This document shows, piece after piece, positions 1 through 6,468 of a stretch of 12,695 nucleotides of DNA. The notes beneath the pieces were generated by a model, which was given only the letters and a program-made list of their open reading frames with translations, had not been told where the DNA came from and searched no databases. The translations under genes and the position numbers were made by a program. Numbering within the stretch: position 1 is the stretch's first letter; each line of letters starts with the position of its first letter. Source of the DNA: Flavobacteriaceae bacterium (GTDB lineage: Bacteria; Bacteroidota; Bacteroidia; Flavobacteriales; Flavobacteriaceae); the NCBI GenBank assembly GCA_023301205.1, contig JALZVC010000291.1, positions 1-12,695 of the forward strand, given 5' to 3'.

Positions 1-636
1 CCTGGAGGTGTTGTGAATGCGATTGCGATACATCCAACAGATCCTGATAAAGTGGCAGTAGCTGTTTCTGGCTTCACTCGCCTTAGAGTTACTATGGATG
101 GAGGAGATTCCTGGTCAACACTAAACGCTGGATTACCTAATTTCACTGCACTTAGTGTTATATGGGATGATAATAATATGGATGGATTATACTTAGGTAT
201 GGATTTTGGGGTGTATTACATAGATAATACAATGGACGAGTTTATTCCTTACAACAATCTTTTGCCTAATGTAATTGTAAATGACCTTGATATAAATAAT
301 GTAACTAATACTCTATATGCAGGAACTTTTGGTCGTGGGCTTTGGGCTTCTCCTTTAGTAGAAGATGGTATTTTAAGTGTTGACGACTTTTTAAGCGCGA
401 ATGATATTGTTATAGCGCCTAATCCTGTGACCAACCTATTTGAAATTACACTGCCTCAAACCGCACAAGCAGATATTAGGATTTTTAATGTGCAAGGCGC
501 ATTGGTGAAATTTGAACAAGACGTATTTATTTCTGGATCACACACTATAGATGTTGGGTCTTTACAGACAGGTACCTACTTTGTGAGAATTAATTCTGAT
601 TTAGGAACAGTCACTAAAAAAATATTAAAAAACTAA
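1..636 (+). CDS. BNR/Asp-box protein with T9SS C-terminal sorting domain (5' partial)
   Basis: This is the last 211 codons of a larger gene; the frame is open to the left edge, so the GTG at 13 is not a true start. The visible part has an Asp-box-like motif (TMDGGDSW, about residues 33-40 of the fragment) and a GTFGRGLW motif, both usual in the beta-propeller blades of BNR/sortilin-like proteins. The final ~85 residues form a Por secretion (type IX) sorting domain: APNPVTN near its start, an RIFNVQG strand, GTYFVRI, then a basic end (TKKILKN). In that family the tail directs export across the outer membrane and is removed. The protein is therefore inferred to be secreted or surface-attached. 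The substrate is unknown, and the glycosidase-like fold is no proof of an enzyme. The gene is followed directly by a strong terminator. Confidence 0.88.
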   Translation, partial: PGGVVNAIAIHPTDPDKVAVAVSGFTRLRVTMDGGDSWSTLNAGLPNFTALSVIWDDNNMDGLYLGMDFGVYYIDNTMDEFIPYNNLLPNVIVNDLDINNVTNTLYAGTFGRGLWASPLVEDGILSVDDFLSANDIVIAPNPVTNLFEITLPQTAQADIRIFNVQGALVKFEQDVFISGSHTIDVGSLQTGTYFVRINSDLGTVTKKILKN

Positions 637-657
637 TTTATATTTTATTGATGTAAC

Positions 658-694
658 AATGCTTCAGAAAGTTCTTTTCTGAAGCATTTTTTTT
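658..694 (+). terminator. Rho-independent terminator after the T9SS protein
   Basis: A perfect 13-bp inverted repeat (AATGCTTCAGAAA at 658-670, its complement at 676-688) encloses a 5-nt loop and is followed by a T run to 694. It lies 22 nt after the stop codon and just before recR, so it closes the upstream transcript. Confidence 0.92.
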
Positions 695-705
695 ATCTTG
701 CATCG

Positions 706-1326
706 ATGGATTTTTCTTCTAAACTTCTAGAAAATGCAGTAAACGAAATGTCGCAGCTACCAGGTATTGGTAAAAGAACGGCGTTACGCCTAATTTTACA
801 TCTATTAAAACAGCCCAAACATCAAGCCTTGGCGCTTTCAGAAAGTATTAAAGAATTACGCGAAGAGATTAACTTTTGTGCAAATTGTCATAATATATCT
901 GACGTTGCCTTATGTGAAATCTGCGCAAACCCCAATAGAACAAACAGTACTGTTTGCGTGGTAGAGGATATAAGAGACGTAATGGCCATAGAAAATACGA
1001 GTCAATATAGAGGGCAGTATCACGTACTAGGTGGTAAAATCTCACCTATGGATGGCATAGGTCCTAGTGAGTTGACCATTGAGAGCTTAGTGACTAAAGT
1101 GAAACAAGGGGAGATTCAAGAGCTTATTTTTGCATTGAGCTCCACACTAGAAGGAGATACAACTAACTTCTATATCTATAAAAAACTAGAAGAGTTTACT
1201 ATAACTATTACTACAATTGCAAGAGGGATTTCTGTAGGTGATGAGCTTGAGTACGCAGATGAGGTTACCTTAGGAAGAAGTATCTTACATAGAATTCCGT
1301 TTGAAAACTCATTGAAAAACAACTAA
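706..1326 (+). CDS. recR: Recombination mediator protein RecR
   Basis: RecR acts with RecO (and RecF) to load RecA on gapped single-stranded DNA in cytoplasmic recombinational repair. The 206-residue protein has the usual family length (about 200). Visible parts in order: a helix-hairpin-helix ([11 protein letters not shown], 18-28), a four-cysteine zinc finger (C58, C61, C70, C73) and a Toprim domain opening with VCVVEDIRD (83-91) and containing STLEGDTT (146-153). It keeps ATG at 706, which gives the normal N-terminus. The start is only 11 nt after the terminator's T run, so any own promoter would overlap the terminator tail and yield a nearly leaderless mRNA. A glycosyltransferase gene begins 4 nt after the stop and is probably co-transcribed. 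The identification is firm. Confidence 0.96.
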   Translation: MDFSSKLLENAVNEMSQLPGIGKRTALRLILHLLKQPKHQALALSESIKELREEINFCANCHNISDVALCEICANPNRTNSTVCVVEDIRDVMAIENTSQYRGQYHVLGGKISPMDGIGPSELTIESLVTKVKQGEIQELIFALSSTLEGDTTNFYIYKKLEEFTITITTIARGISVGDELEYADEVTLGRSILHRIPFENSLKNN

Positions 1327-1330
1327 CCCA

Positions 1331-2458
1331 TTGAAACTATCTGTAATCATCCTTAATTACAATGTGCGCTATTTTTTAGAGCAATGTGTCTTAAGTGTTG
1401 AGCGAGCTATTAAGGGGATTGATGCAGAGATAATAGTGGTGGATAATAATTCGCCAGACGATAGTTGCGCTATGATGCAGACCGTTTTTCCACACATTCA
1501 GGTAATTGCAAATAAAGAAAATGTTGGTTTTGCCATTGCAAATAACCAAGCCGTTGCTGTAGCAAAGGGAGAATATGTTTGTATTTTAAATCCAGACACC
1601 GCAGTTACAGAGCAGTGCTTTTTAACGATCTTGGCGTATGCGGAGCTTTACCCGAATTTGGGAGCATTGGGGACGTACTTAATGGACGGTACAGGACACT
1701 ACTTACCAGAAAGTAAGCGAAACCTTCCAACACCTTCAGTAGCATTCGGGAAAATGATGGGAAGGGGTAATGAAAAAAACGGGTATTATGCCAGTCATAT
1801 TTCAGAAAAGGAAGATGGCGAAGTTTCTATTTTAGTTGGTGCGTTTATGTTGCTGAAACGTGCTGTGTATGATGAGCTAGGTGGTTTTGATGAACATTAC
1901 TTTATGTATGGAGAAGATATTGACTTCTCATACCGTATAGAAAAAGCGGGATATAAAAACAGATACTTTGGGAGTGTGACTACCTTACATTATAAAGGCG
2001 AGAGCACTGTGAGGGATAAAACGTACTTAAAGCGTTTTTATGGTGCTATGCATATCTTTTATGAGAAACAACTGGCACTTTCTCTTTGGCAAAAATCGCT
2101 AGTGAAAATAGGAGTTTTAGGGGCTAGATTTTTGCACCCCTTGAAAACTAAGCAAGTAATAGCTCCAGATAACATAAAAAAATCTATCGTTTTTACAGAT
2201 GATTTTAGCTTATTAAAAAAACTGTCCAAGATTTATGAAGATGATTTGTCTTCTTCAGCTATTGGTCTACTAGAGGATAGTATTTTACACGATACCGAAA
2301 TTATCTTTGATGCAGATTATATTTCATACCAGCGCATCTTCTTTTTTATGCAACAAATGAACGGGAAAGGAAATAGATTTAAGATTAAACCACCAGGCTG
2401 TAATTTTTTGTTGAATAGTGATCAAAGTGATAGTAAAGGAAGTGTTGTTAAATTTTAG
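1331..2458 (+). CDS. Family 2 (GT-A) glycosyltransferase with C-terminal extension
   Basis: This is a predicted cytoplasmic inverting sugar transferase of the rhamnosyltransferase-like GT2 group, likely acting in surface polysaccharide or glycoconjugate synthesis; donor and acceptor cannot be read. GT-A motifs are clear: LSVIILNYN (3-11), VVDNNSPDDS (36-45), NVGFAIANN (64-72), the nucleotide/metal segment LNPDT (86-90) and GEDIDFSYR (194-202). The catalytic domain ends near residue 240. About 95 residues follow (280-375) with the pattern SIVFTDD, then EIIFDADYISYQRI, then SDQSDSKG; I do not assign them a function. No transmembrane helix is evident. The start is TTG at 1331; translation from it gives the standard GT2 N-terminus, and no in-frame ATG lies nearby. 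The gene follows recR by 4 nt. Confidence 0.9.
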   Translation: MKLSVIILNYNVRYFLEQCVLSVERAIKGIDAEIIVVDNNSPDDSCAMMQTVFPHIQVIANKENVGFAIANNQAVAVAKGEYVCILNPDTAVTEQCFLTILAYAELYPNLGALGTYLMDGTGHYLPESKRNLPTPSVAFGKMMGRGNEKNGYYASHISEKEDGEVSILVGAFMLLKRAVYDELGGFDEHYFMYGEDIDFSYRIEKAGYKNRYFGSVTTLHYKGESTVRDKTYLKRFYGAMHIFYEKQLALSLWQKSLVKIGVLGARFLHPLKTKQVIAPDNIKKSIVFTDDFSLLKKLSKIYEDDLSSSAIGLLEDSILHDTEIIFDADYISYQRIFFFMQQMNGKGNRFKIKPPGCNFLLNSDQSDSKGSVVKF

Positions 2459-2490
2459 AAAATAGAATCTGATAACCTATTTATTTTGAC

Positions 2491-2498
2491 TAATTTTG
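2491..2498 (+). promoter_or_regulatory. Bacteroidota -7 box upstream of the E2 gene
   Basis: TAATTTTG followed by C matches the Bacteroidota primary-sigma -7 consensus TAnnTTTG and would start an mRNA about 30 nt before the E2 start codon. A convincing -33 TTG at normal spacing is not visible, so the call rests on the -7 box and its position. Confidence 0.5.
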
Positions 2499-2532
2499 CG
2501 GTGTTAAAACATCAAATTACTTAACAGTTACT

Positions 2533-3867
2533 ATGGCAAGATTTGAATTGAAACTACCAAAAATGGGTGAGAGTGTTGCAGAAGCGACAGTAATCAATTG
2601 GCTTAAAGGCGTTGGCGACACCATTGAAGCAGATGAAGCAGTCCTTGAGATTGCTACAGATAAGGTAGATAGTGAAGTTCCTAGTGAAGTAGACGGAGTC
2701 TTAGTTGAAATTCTGTTTAATACAGATGATGTCGCACAAGTAGGGGAAACACTTGCGATTATTGAGACAGAAGATGAAGGTAATGCACAGGCGGCTCCAG
2801 CAGCAGTAAAAGAGGAAGCTACTCCGGCTCCTAAAGCAATAGCTGCAGTAGAACAAACTGTGAGCACTGCAAAAGAAACAACAACTGCGCCGATAACAAA
2901 TTCTGAAGGTCGTTTTTATTCGCCATTAGTAAAAAAAATGGCTGCGGCAGAAGGAATATCTCAAGAACGATTAGATGGTATTGAAGGTTCGGGTAAAGAT
3001 GGGCGTGTCACCAAAAATGATATGCTGGCTTACATAGAAAATGGTGGGGCTAAACAAACCGCAGTAGTTTCTGCTCCAGTAGCGCAGCCAATAAAAGCTG
3101 CTCCTGCTTCAACTGCAAAATCAGCTGCAGTAAAATCAGCACCTGTATCATTAAACGGTGGAGATGAAATAATAGAAATGACCCGTATGGGTAAACTCAT
3201 TGCGCATCATATGGTAGATAGTGTACAAACTAGTGCGCACGTGCAGTCTTTTATTGAGGCAGATGTTACCAATATCTGGAATTGGCGTAAAAAAGTAAAA
3301 GGTGGTTTTGCAAAACGTGAAGGGGAAAACCTAACGTTTACTCCAATCTTTATGGAGGCAGTTGCAAAGGCCTTAAAAGATTTTCCTATGATGAATATTG
3401 CCATAGATGGTGATCACATTATTAAGCGAAAAAACATAAATCTAGGTATGGCGGCAGCATTGCCAGATGGAAACTTGATTGTTCCTGTAATTAAAGATGC
3501 AGATCAATTAAACTTAGTAGGGATGAGTAAGGCTGTAAATAGTCTCGCTAATCGTGCTCGTAATGGCGAGTTGAAACCAGATGATATACAGGGCGGTACT
3601 TATACGGTAACAAACGTAGGGACCTTTGGCAGTATTATGGGAACGCCAATTATTAATCAGCCACAAGTGGGTATTCTGGCGCTAGGTGCTATACGTAAAG
3701 TACCTGCTGTAATAGAAACTCCAGATGGAGATTTTATTGGTATTCGCTATAAAATGTTTTTGTCACATAGTTATGATCACAGAGTGGTTAACGGTGCGTT
3801 AGGTGGACAGTTTGTAAAGCAAGTAGCAGATTATCTGGAAGCGTGGGATATAAATCGTGAGATTTAA
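2533..3867 (+). CDS. 2-oxo acid dehydrogenase complex, dihydrolipoyl acyltransferase (E2)
   Basis: E2 forms the core of a 2-oxo acid dehydrogenase complex, passing the acyl group from lipoamide to CoA. The 444 residues show the full layout: one lipoyl domain (about 3-78) with the lipoyl-lysine motif TDKVDSE (K44), an Ala/Pro-rich linker (about 84-125), the E1/E3-binding domain (YSPLVKKMA to NDMLAYI, 129-168), a second Ala/Pro linker, then the catalytic acyltransferase domain (about 212-440) ending in SYDHRVVNGALGG. The usual HxxxDG motif reads H416-RVV-N420-G421, with Asn where Asp is normal. No E1 or E3 gene is adjacent. A single lipoyl domain and the KMGES...DKVDSE pattern suit a branched-chain or 2-oxoglutarate type better than pyruvate E2, but the substrate is not settled. 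The gene has its own leader, and its stop codon touches the stop of the convergent gene. Confidence 0.93.
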   Translation: MARFELKLPKMGESVAEATVINWLKGVGDTIEADEAVLEIATDKVDSEVPSEVDGVLVEILFNTDDVAQVGETLAIIETEDEGNAQAAPAAVKEEATPAPKAIAAVEQTVSTAKETTTAPITNSEGRFYSPLVKKMAAAEGISQERLDGIEGSGKDGRVTKNDMLAYIENGGAKQTAVVSAPVAQPIKAAPASTAKSAAVKSAPVSLNGGDEIIEMTRMGKLIAHHMVDSVQTSAHVQSFIEADVTNIWNWRKKVKGGFAKREGENLTFTPIFMEAVAKALKDFPMMNIAIDGDHIIKRKNINLGMAAALPDGNLIVPVIKDADQLNLVGMSKAVNSLANRARNGELKPDDIQGGTYTVTNVGTFGSIMGTPIINQPQVGILALGAIRKVPAVIETPDGDFIGIRYKMFLSHSYDHRVVNGALGGQFVKQVADYLEAWDINREI

Positions 3868-4485
3868 TTATTCTTTCAATTTGGTAATAATCTCATCTAA
3901 TTGATCCCAACCAAATAAGAGCTCTTTTTTGTTCCAAATGGCAGGTAGTCGCATGGCTTGTTGGTCTGGAAACTTCTTATTTATAAAAGTAATAAACTGT
4001 TTGTATAGCTCTGGATCTTTATTGATATCAAAAACTTGATGCATAATTTTATTTACATCGAGTTCGGTATGTAATAATTGGCATTTTTCGCAGGATTCAT
4101 CCGTAAAGAGTACGATTCTATTTGAGATTTGCCGTTCAATATCAATTGTTTTTTTCTCGTTTGTGAGATCTAGCGTATAATCTTCCTCATTAACTACTAA
4201 GGTGTACTCGTAACTTGAAGGTGTATTTGCAAGCTCAATCAATGTGATTAATTGAATTGTTTCGTTAGGATTTATAAATTTTATGGTAGGTCTATCTGCG
4301 CTTCTTCTATACCCTTCGCTTCGCACCATAAAAAAAACATTTAGGGTGTCTTCAGTGACATTCTTTGCGTTAAAAACAATTCGTTTTCCTTGTTTTTTTT
4401 CAGTAACAAGAATTCTGTCATCTTGGGCAAAAGTGTTTAAGCCGATAAAAAGGTTTACTAATAGTAGTAAATAATTTGTCTTCAT
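3868..4485 (-). CDS. Secreted protein with CxxC thioredoxin/glutaredoxin-like C-terminal domain
   Basis: I do not recognise a named family for the whole protein. Its first ~20 residues form a signal peptide (MKTNYLLLLV then a hydrophobic run ending TFA|QDD), with no lipobox Cys, so a periplasmic or exported location is inferred. Residues 22-120 look beta-rich and may be Ig-like. From about 122 a thioredoxin-like fold is suggested: strand RIVLFTDE, redox motif C132-E-K-C135, helix, strand QVFDI, and a RLPAIW segment whose P181 fits the cis-proline position. This order suggests a thiol-disulfide exchange role, unproven. The gene is alone on this strand, convergent with E2 (no spacer) and divergent from the exonuclease gene. 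Its leader of about 110 nt holds a T9A6 tract next to the ATG. Confidence 0.8.
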   Translation of the reverse strand: MKTNYLLLLVNLFIGLNTFAQDDRILVTEKKQGKRIVFNAKNVTEDTLNVFFMVRSEGYRRSADRPTIKFINPNETIQLITLIELANTPSSYEYTLVVNEEDYTLDLTNEKKTIDIERQISNRIVLFTDESCEKCQLLHTELDVNKIMHQVFDINKDPELYKQFITFINKKFPDQQAMRLPAIWNKKELLFGWDQLDEIITKLKE

Positions 4486-4602
4486 AGAGTTTTTTAAAAA
4501 AAAAGTAATTGAAGTGGTTTGTGTTTTTTTGTTTGGAACAAAAAGTTCGGCTTTTGTGCGCTAATAAAGCTGTTTTTAGTACCATAGCATAGCATCAGTA
4601 CT

Positions 4603-4636
4603 CAAAAATAACAAAATTAGTGTGCAAAATGTCAAA
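4603..4636 (-). promoter_or_regulatory. Candidate promoter for the minus-strand CxxC gene
   Basis: Read on the minus strand, 4610-4603 is TATTTTTG, a full match to the TAnnTTTG -7 box, and a TTTG lies upstream at 4636-4633 (22-nt spacing). A second full match, TAATTTTG, sits at 4619-4612. Either would give a leader of about 110-120 nt. In AT-rich DNA such matches also occur by chance. Confidence 0.45.
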
Positions 4637-4682
4637 TTTGCAGGTAAAAGAAAAAGTTTAAACCACCTGATTGTTACCTTTA
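4633..4682 (+). promoter_or_regulatory. Candidate promoter region for the exonuclease-FAH-Hpt-cinA run
   Basis: Two one-mismatch -7 boxes face right in the divergent spacer: CAAATTTG at 4633-4640, followed by CAG as at the rpmB promoter (shared AAATTTGCAG), and TACCTTTA at 4675-4682. The second would leave a leader of only about 12 nt. I cannot choose between them. Confidence 0.35.
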
Positions 4683-4699
4683 CAGCATAAACTATACCA

Positions 4700-5473
4700 A
4701 TGCAATTAAAACTAACTAAACCTATCTGTTTTTTTGATCTTGAAACAACAGGTATTAATATCGCAAAAGATAGGATTGTAGAAATCGCTGTCTTAAAAGT
4801 TTTTCCTAACGGAAACAAAGAGAGCTTTGTATGGAAGGTAAACCCTACCATTCCTATTCCAAAAGTAACTACTGCTATTCACGGAATTACTAATGAGATG
4901 GTTGTAAACGAACCTACATTTAAAGAGCTAGCACCTAAGATATTTGCCTTACTTAAAGACTGCGATCTTGGAGGGTATAATTCTAATCGTTTTGATATAC
5001 CATTATTGGCAGAAGAATTATTGCGGGCAGAAATAGATTATGACCTTAAAAAGGCAGCATCTGTAGATGTCCAAACAATCTTTCATAAAAAGGAGAAACG
5101 TACGCTAGAAGCGGCCTATATGTTTTACTGTAATGAAGAGCTTAAAGATGCACACAGTGCTGCGGCAGATACAAATGCTACCTATGAGGTGCTCAAAGCA
5201 CAATTAGATCGATACGATGATCTTGAGAATGATGTCACTTCTTTGGCCTCATTTAGTGCTCATAAACAATTTGCAGATTTTGCTGGTTATATTGGGATAA
5301 CTAAAAATGGAGAAGCTGTTTTTGCTTTTGGGAAGCATAAGGGCGCTTTGGTAACAGATGTTTTAGAAAAAGAACCTGGTTATTATGGCTGGTTGCTTAA
5401 TGCAGATTTTCCGCTGTACACCAAAAAGGTGCTGACCAGAATTAAATTAAGTAAACTGAATACAAAATTTTAA
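4700..5473 (+). CDS. DEDDh 3'-5' exonuclease with ExoX-like C-terminal module
   Basis: This is a DnaQ-superfamily nuclease that would remove nucleotides from 3' ends using two metal ions, probably in DNA repair or proofreading-like trimming. The exonuclease domain (about 7-170) carries all five DEDDh residues: D13 and E15 in FDLETTG, D99 in NSNRFDIPLL, H152 and D157 in DAHSAAADT. The segment AIHGITNEM (59-67) is also typical of the DnaQ epsilon group. Residues ~190-257 contain FAFGKHKG and EPGYYGWLL, the pattern of the small C-terminal module found in exodeoxyribonuclease X-like proteins. There is no polymerase domain, so it is not PolC. The ATG at 4700 gives the normal N-terminus. It heads a run of four genes, with the FAH gene 13 nt downstream. 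Confidence 0.9.
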   Translation: MQLKLTKPICFFDLETTGINIAKDRIVEIAVLKVFPNGNKESFVWKVNPTIPIPKVTTAIHGITNEMVVNEPTFKELAPKIFALLKDCDLGGYNSNRFDIPLLAEELLRAEIDYDLKKAASVDVQTIFHKKEKRTLEAAYMFYCNEELKDAHSAAADTNATYEVLKAQLDRYDDLENDVTSLASFSAHKQFADFAGYIGITKNGEAVFAFGKHKGALVTDVLEKEPGYYGWLLNADFPLYTKKVLTRIKLSKLNTKF

Positions 5474-5486
5474 TATTTCCGAAGCG

Positions 5487-6098
5487 ATGAAAATTATTTG
5501 TATAGGTAGAAACTACACAGACCATATTGCCGAATTAGAAAACGAGCGACCAGATAATCCTGTGGTCTTTATGAAACCAGACACGTCAATACTGTTAAAA
5601 AAACATCCTTTTGTTATTCCAGAATTCTCAAATGATGTGCATCACGAAGTTGAGGTACTTGTTAAAATTAATAAATTAGGTAAGCATATTGATAGAAAAT
5701 TTGCACATAAATATTATAATGAAGTTGGATTAGGTATAGATTTTACAGCGCGAGATCTTCAGGCACAATTAAAGGCTAAAGGATTGCCTTGGGAAAAAGC
5801 AAAAGCATTTGATGGTGCGGCCGTGATTGGTGACTTTATTCCTAAAGATCAAATTAGTGATGTGAGCAATATTAATTTTAGATTAGAAAAGAACGAAAAA
5901 GTCGTTCAAAAAGGCAACACGGCATTGATGCTTTGGAATATTGATGCGTTAATCGAATATGTCTCTAAATATTTTACTTTGAAGATAGGAGATGTTATAT
6001 TTACGGGTACACCCAGTGGAGTGGCACGCGTAGATGCAAATGATGTGCTAACTGGATTTCTAGAAGACAAACAATTATTCTCAATTAAAGTTAAATAA
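5487..6098 (+). CDS. Fumarylacetoacetate hydrolase (FAH) family protein, FAHD1-like
   Basis: Members of this small single-domain FAH group are cytosolic metal-dependent enzymes that cleave or decarboxylate acylpyruvates or oxaloacetate, or isomerise hydroxyhepta-diene-dioates. The 203 residues match the compact group. Motifs: CIGRNYTDHI (5-14), the metal ligands E54 and E56 in HHEVEV, D85 in GIDFTARDLQ, the conserved Lys in AKAFDGAAVIG (104-115) and IFTGTPSGV (171-179). All expected ligands are present, so an active enzyme is likely, but substrate specificity cannot be predicted. It sits 13 nt after the exonuclease gene and 30 nt before the Hpt gene, with no promoter motif seen between, so co-transcription is likely although the functions look unrelated. 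Confidence 0.92.
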   Translation: MKIICIGRNYTDHIAELENERPDNPVVFMKPDTSILLKKHPFVIPEFSNDVHHEVEVLVKINKLGKHIDRKFAHKYYNEVGLGIDFTARDLQAQLKAKGLPWEKAKAFDGAAVIGDFIPKDQISDVSNINFRLEKNEKVVQKGNTALMLWNIDALIEYVSKYFTLKIGDVIFTGTPSGVARVDANDVLTGFLEDKQLFSIKVK

Positions 6099-6128
6099 TT
6101 AAGAACAAAAACTTATTAAATTAAAAAA

Positions 6129-6467
6129 ATGGACAAGCATTATTCCTTAGATAGTTTAAAAGAAATTGCAGGTGGTGATGAAGACTTCATGGCTATAGTG
6201 GCTCAGACTTTTCTTGAAGAGATACCGCCAGACCTTAGGGCCTTAAACGAAGCGATAGAAAATGATAATAAAGATTTAGCATATCAATTTGCGCATAAGA
6301 TGAAGCCCAATATAGAGATGTTTGGTATAAGTATTCTTAAAGATATTACTACCATAGAATCTTGGACTAAAGGGAACAAACCAAGGGCTTCGATTACAGA
6401 AAATATTGAAAAGCTTAACGCTGTTCTTAATCAAGTATTTGAAGAGTTAAAATCAGATTTTTCGTAA
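6129..6467 (+). CDS. Single-domain histidine phosphotransfer (Hpt) protein
   Basis: Hpt proteins relay phosphoryl groups between response-regulator receiver domains in multistep phosphorelays. The 112-residue helical protein has the phospho-acceptor motif AHKMKPN, with H56 as the phosphorylated residue and K59 and G66 in the expected positions; an acidic helix precedes it. The Lys-Pro after the His motif, rather than Lys-Gly or Lys-Ser, is in my memory common in Bacteroidota Hpt proteins. No histidine kinase or receiver gene lies in the window, so its partners are elsewhere. The stop codon is separated from the cinA ATG by a single base, indicating tight co-transcription and probable translational coupling. 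Confidence 0.87.
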   Translation: MDKHYSLDSLKEIAGGDEDFMAIVAQTFLEEIPPDLRALNEAIENDNKDLAYQFAHKMKPNIEMFGISILKDITTIESWTKGNKPRASITENIEKLNAVLNQVFEELKSDFS

Positions 6468-6468
6468 A

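Noticed and set aside
13..15. GTG as a start codon for the first gene
   Set aside because: The frame is open to position 1 and the visible part begins inside a repeat-type domain, so the gene is cut by the window edge.
2502..2526. TGTTAA/TTAACA hairpin in the E2 leader
   Set aside because: Six mostly AT pairs around a 13-nt loop would be unstable; no ligand-binding motif is seen.
2517..2867. 116-codon open frame on the minus strand inside the E2 gene
   Set aside because: It is rich in Ser, Ala and Thr as the antisense of an Ala/Pro/Glu-rich linker, has no family likeness, and lies entirely against the lipoyl domain and linker.
3856..3896. Inverted repeat TGAGATT/AATCTCA across the E2 and CxxC gene ends as a bidirectional terminator
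   Set aside because: The stem is only 7 bp, AT-rich, with a 24-nt loop and no T run on either side.
4536..4548. GAAC-AAAAA-GTTC inverted repeat in the divergent spacer
   Set aside because: A four-base arm is too short to support an operator or hairpin without comparison to relatives.
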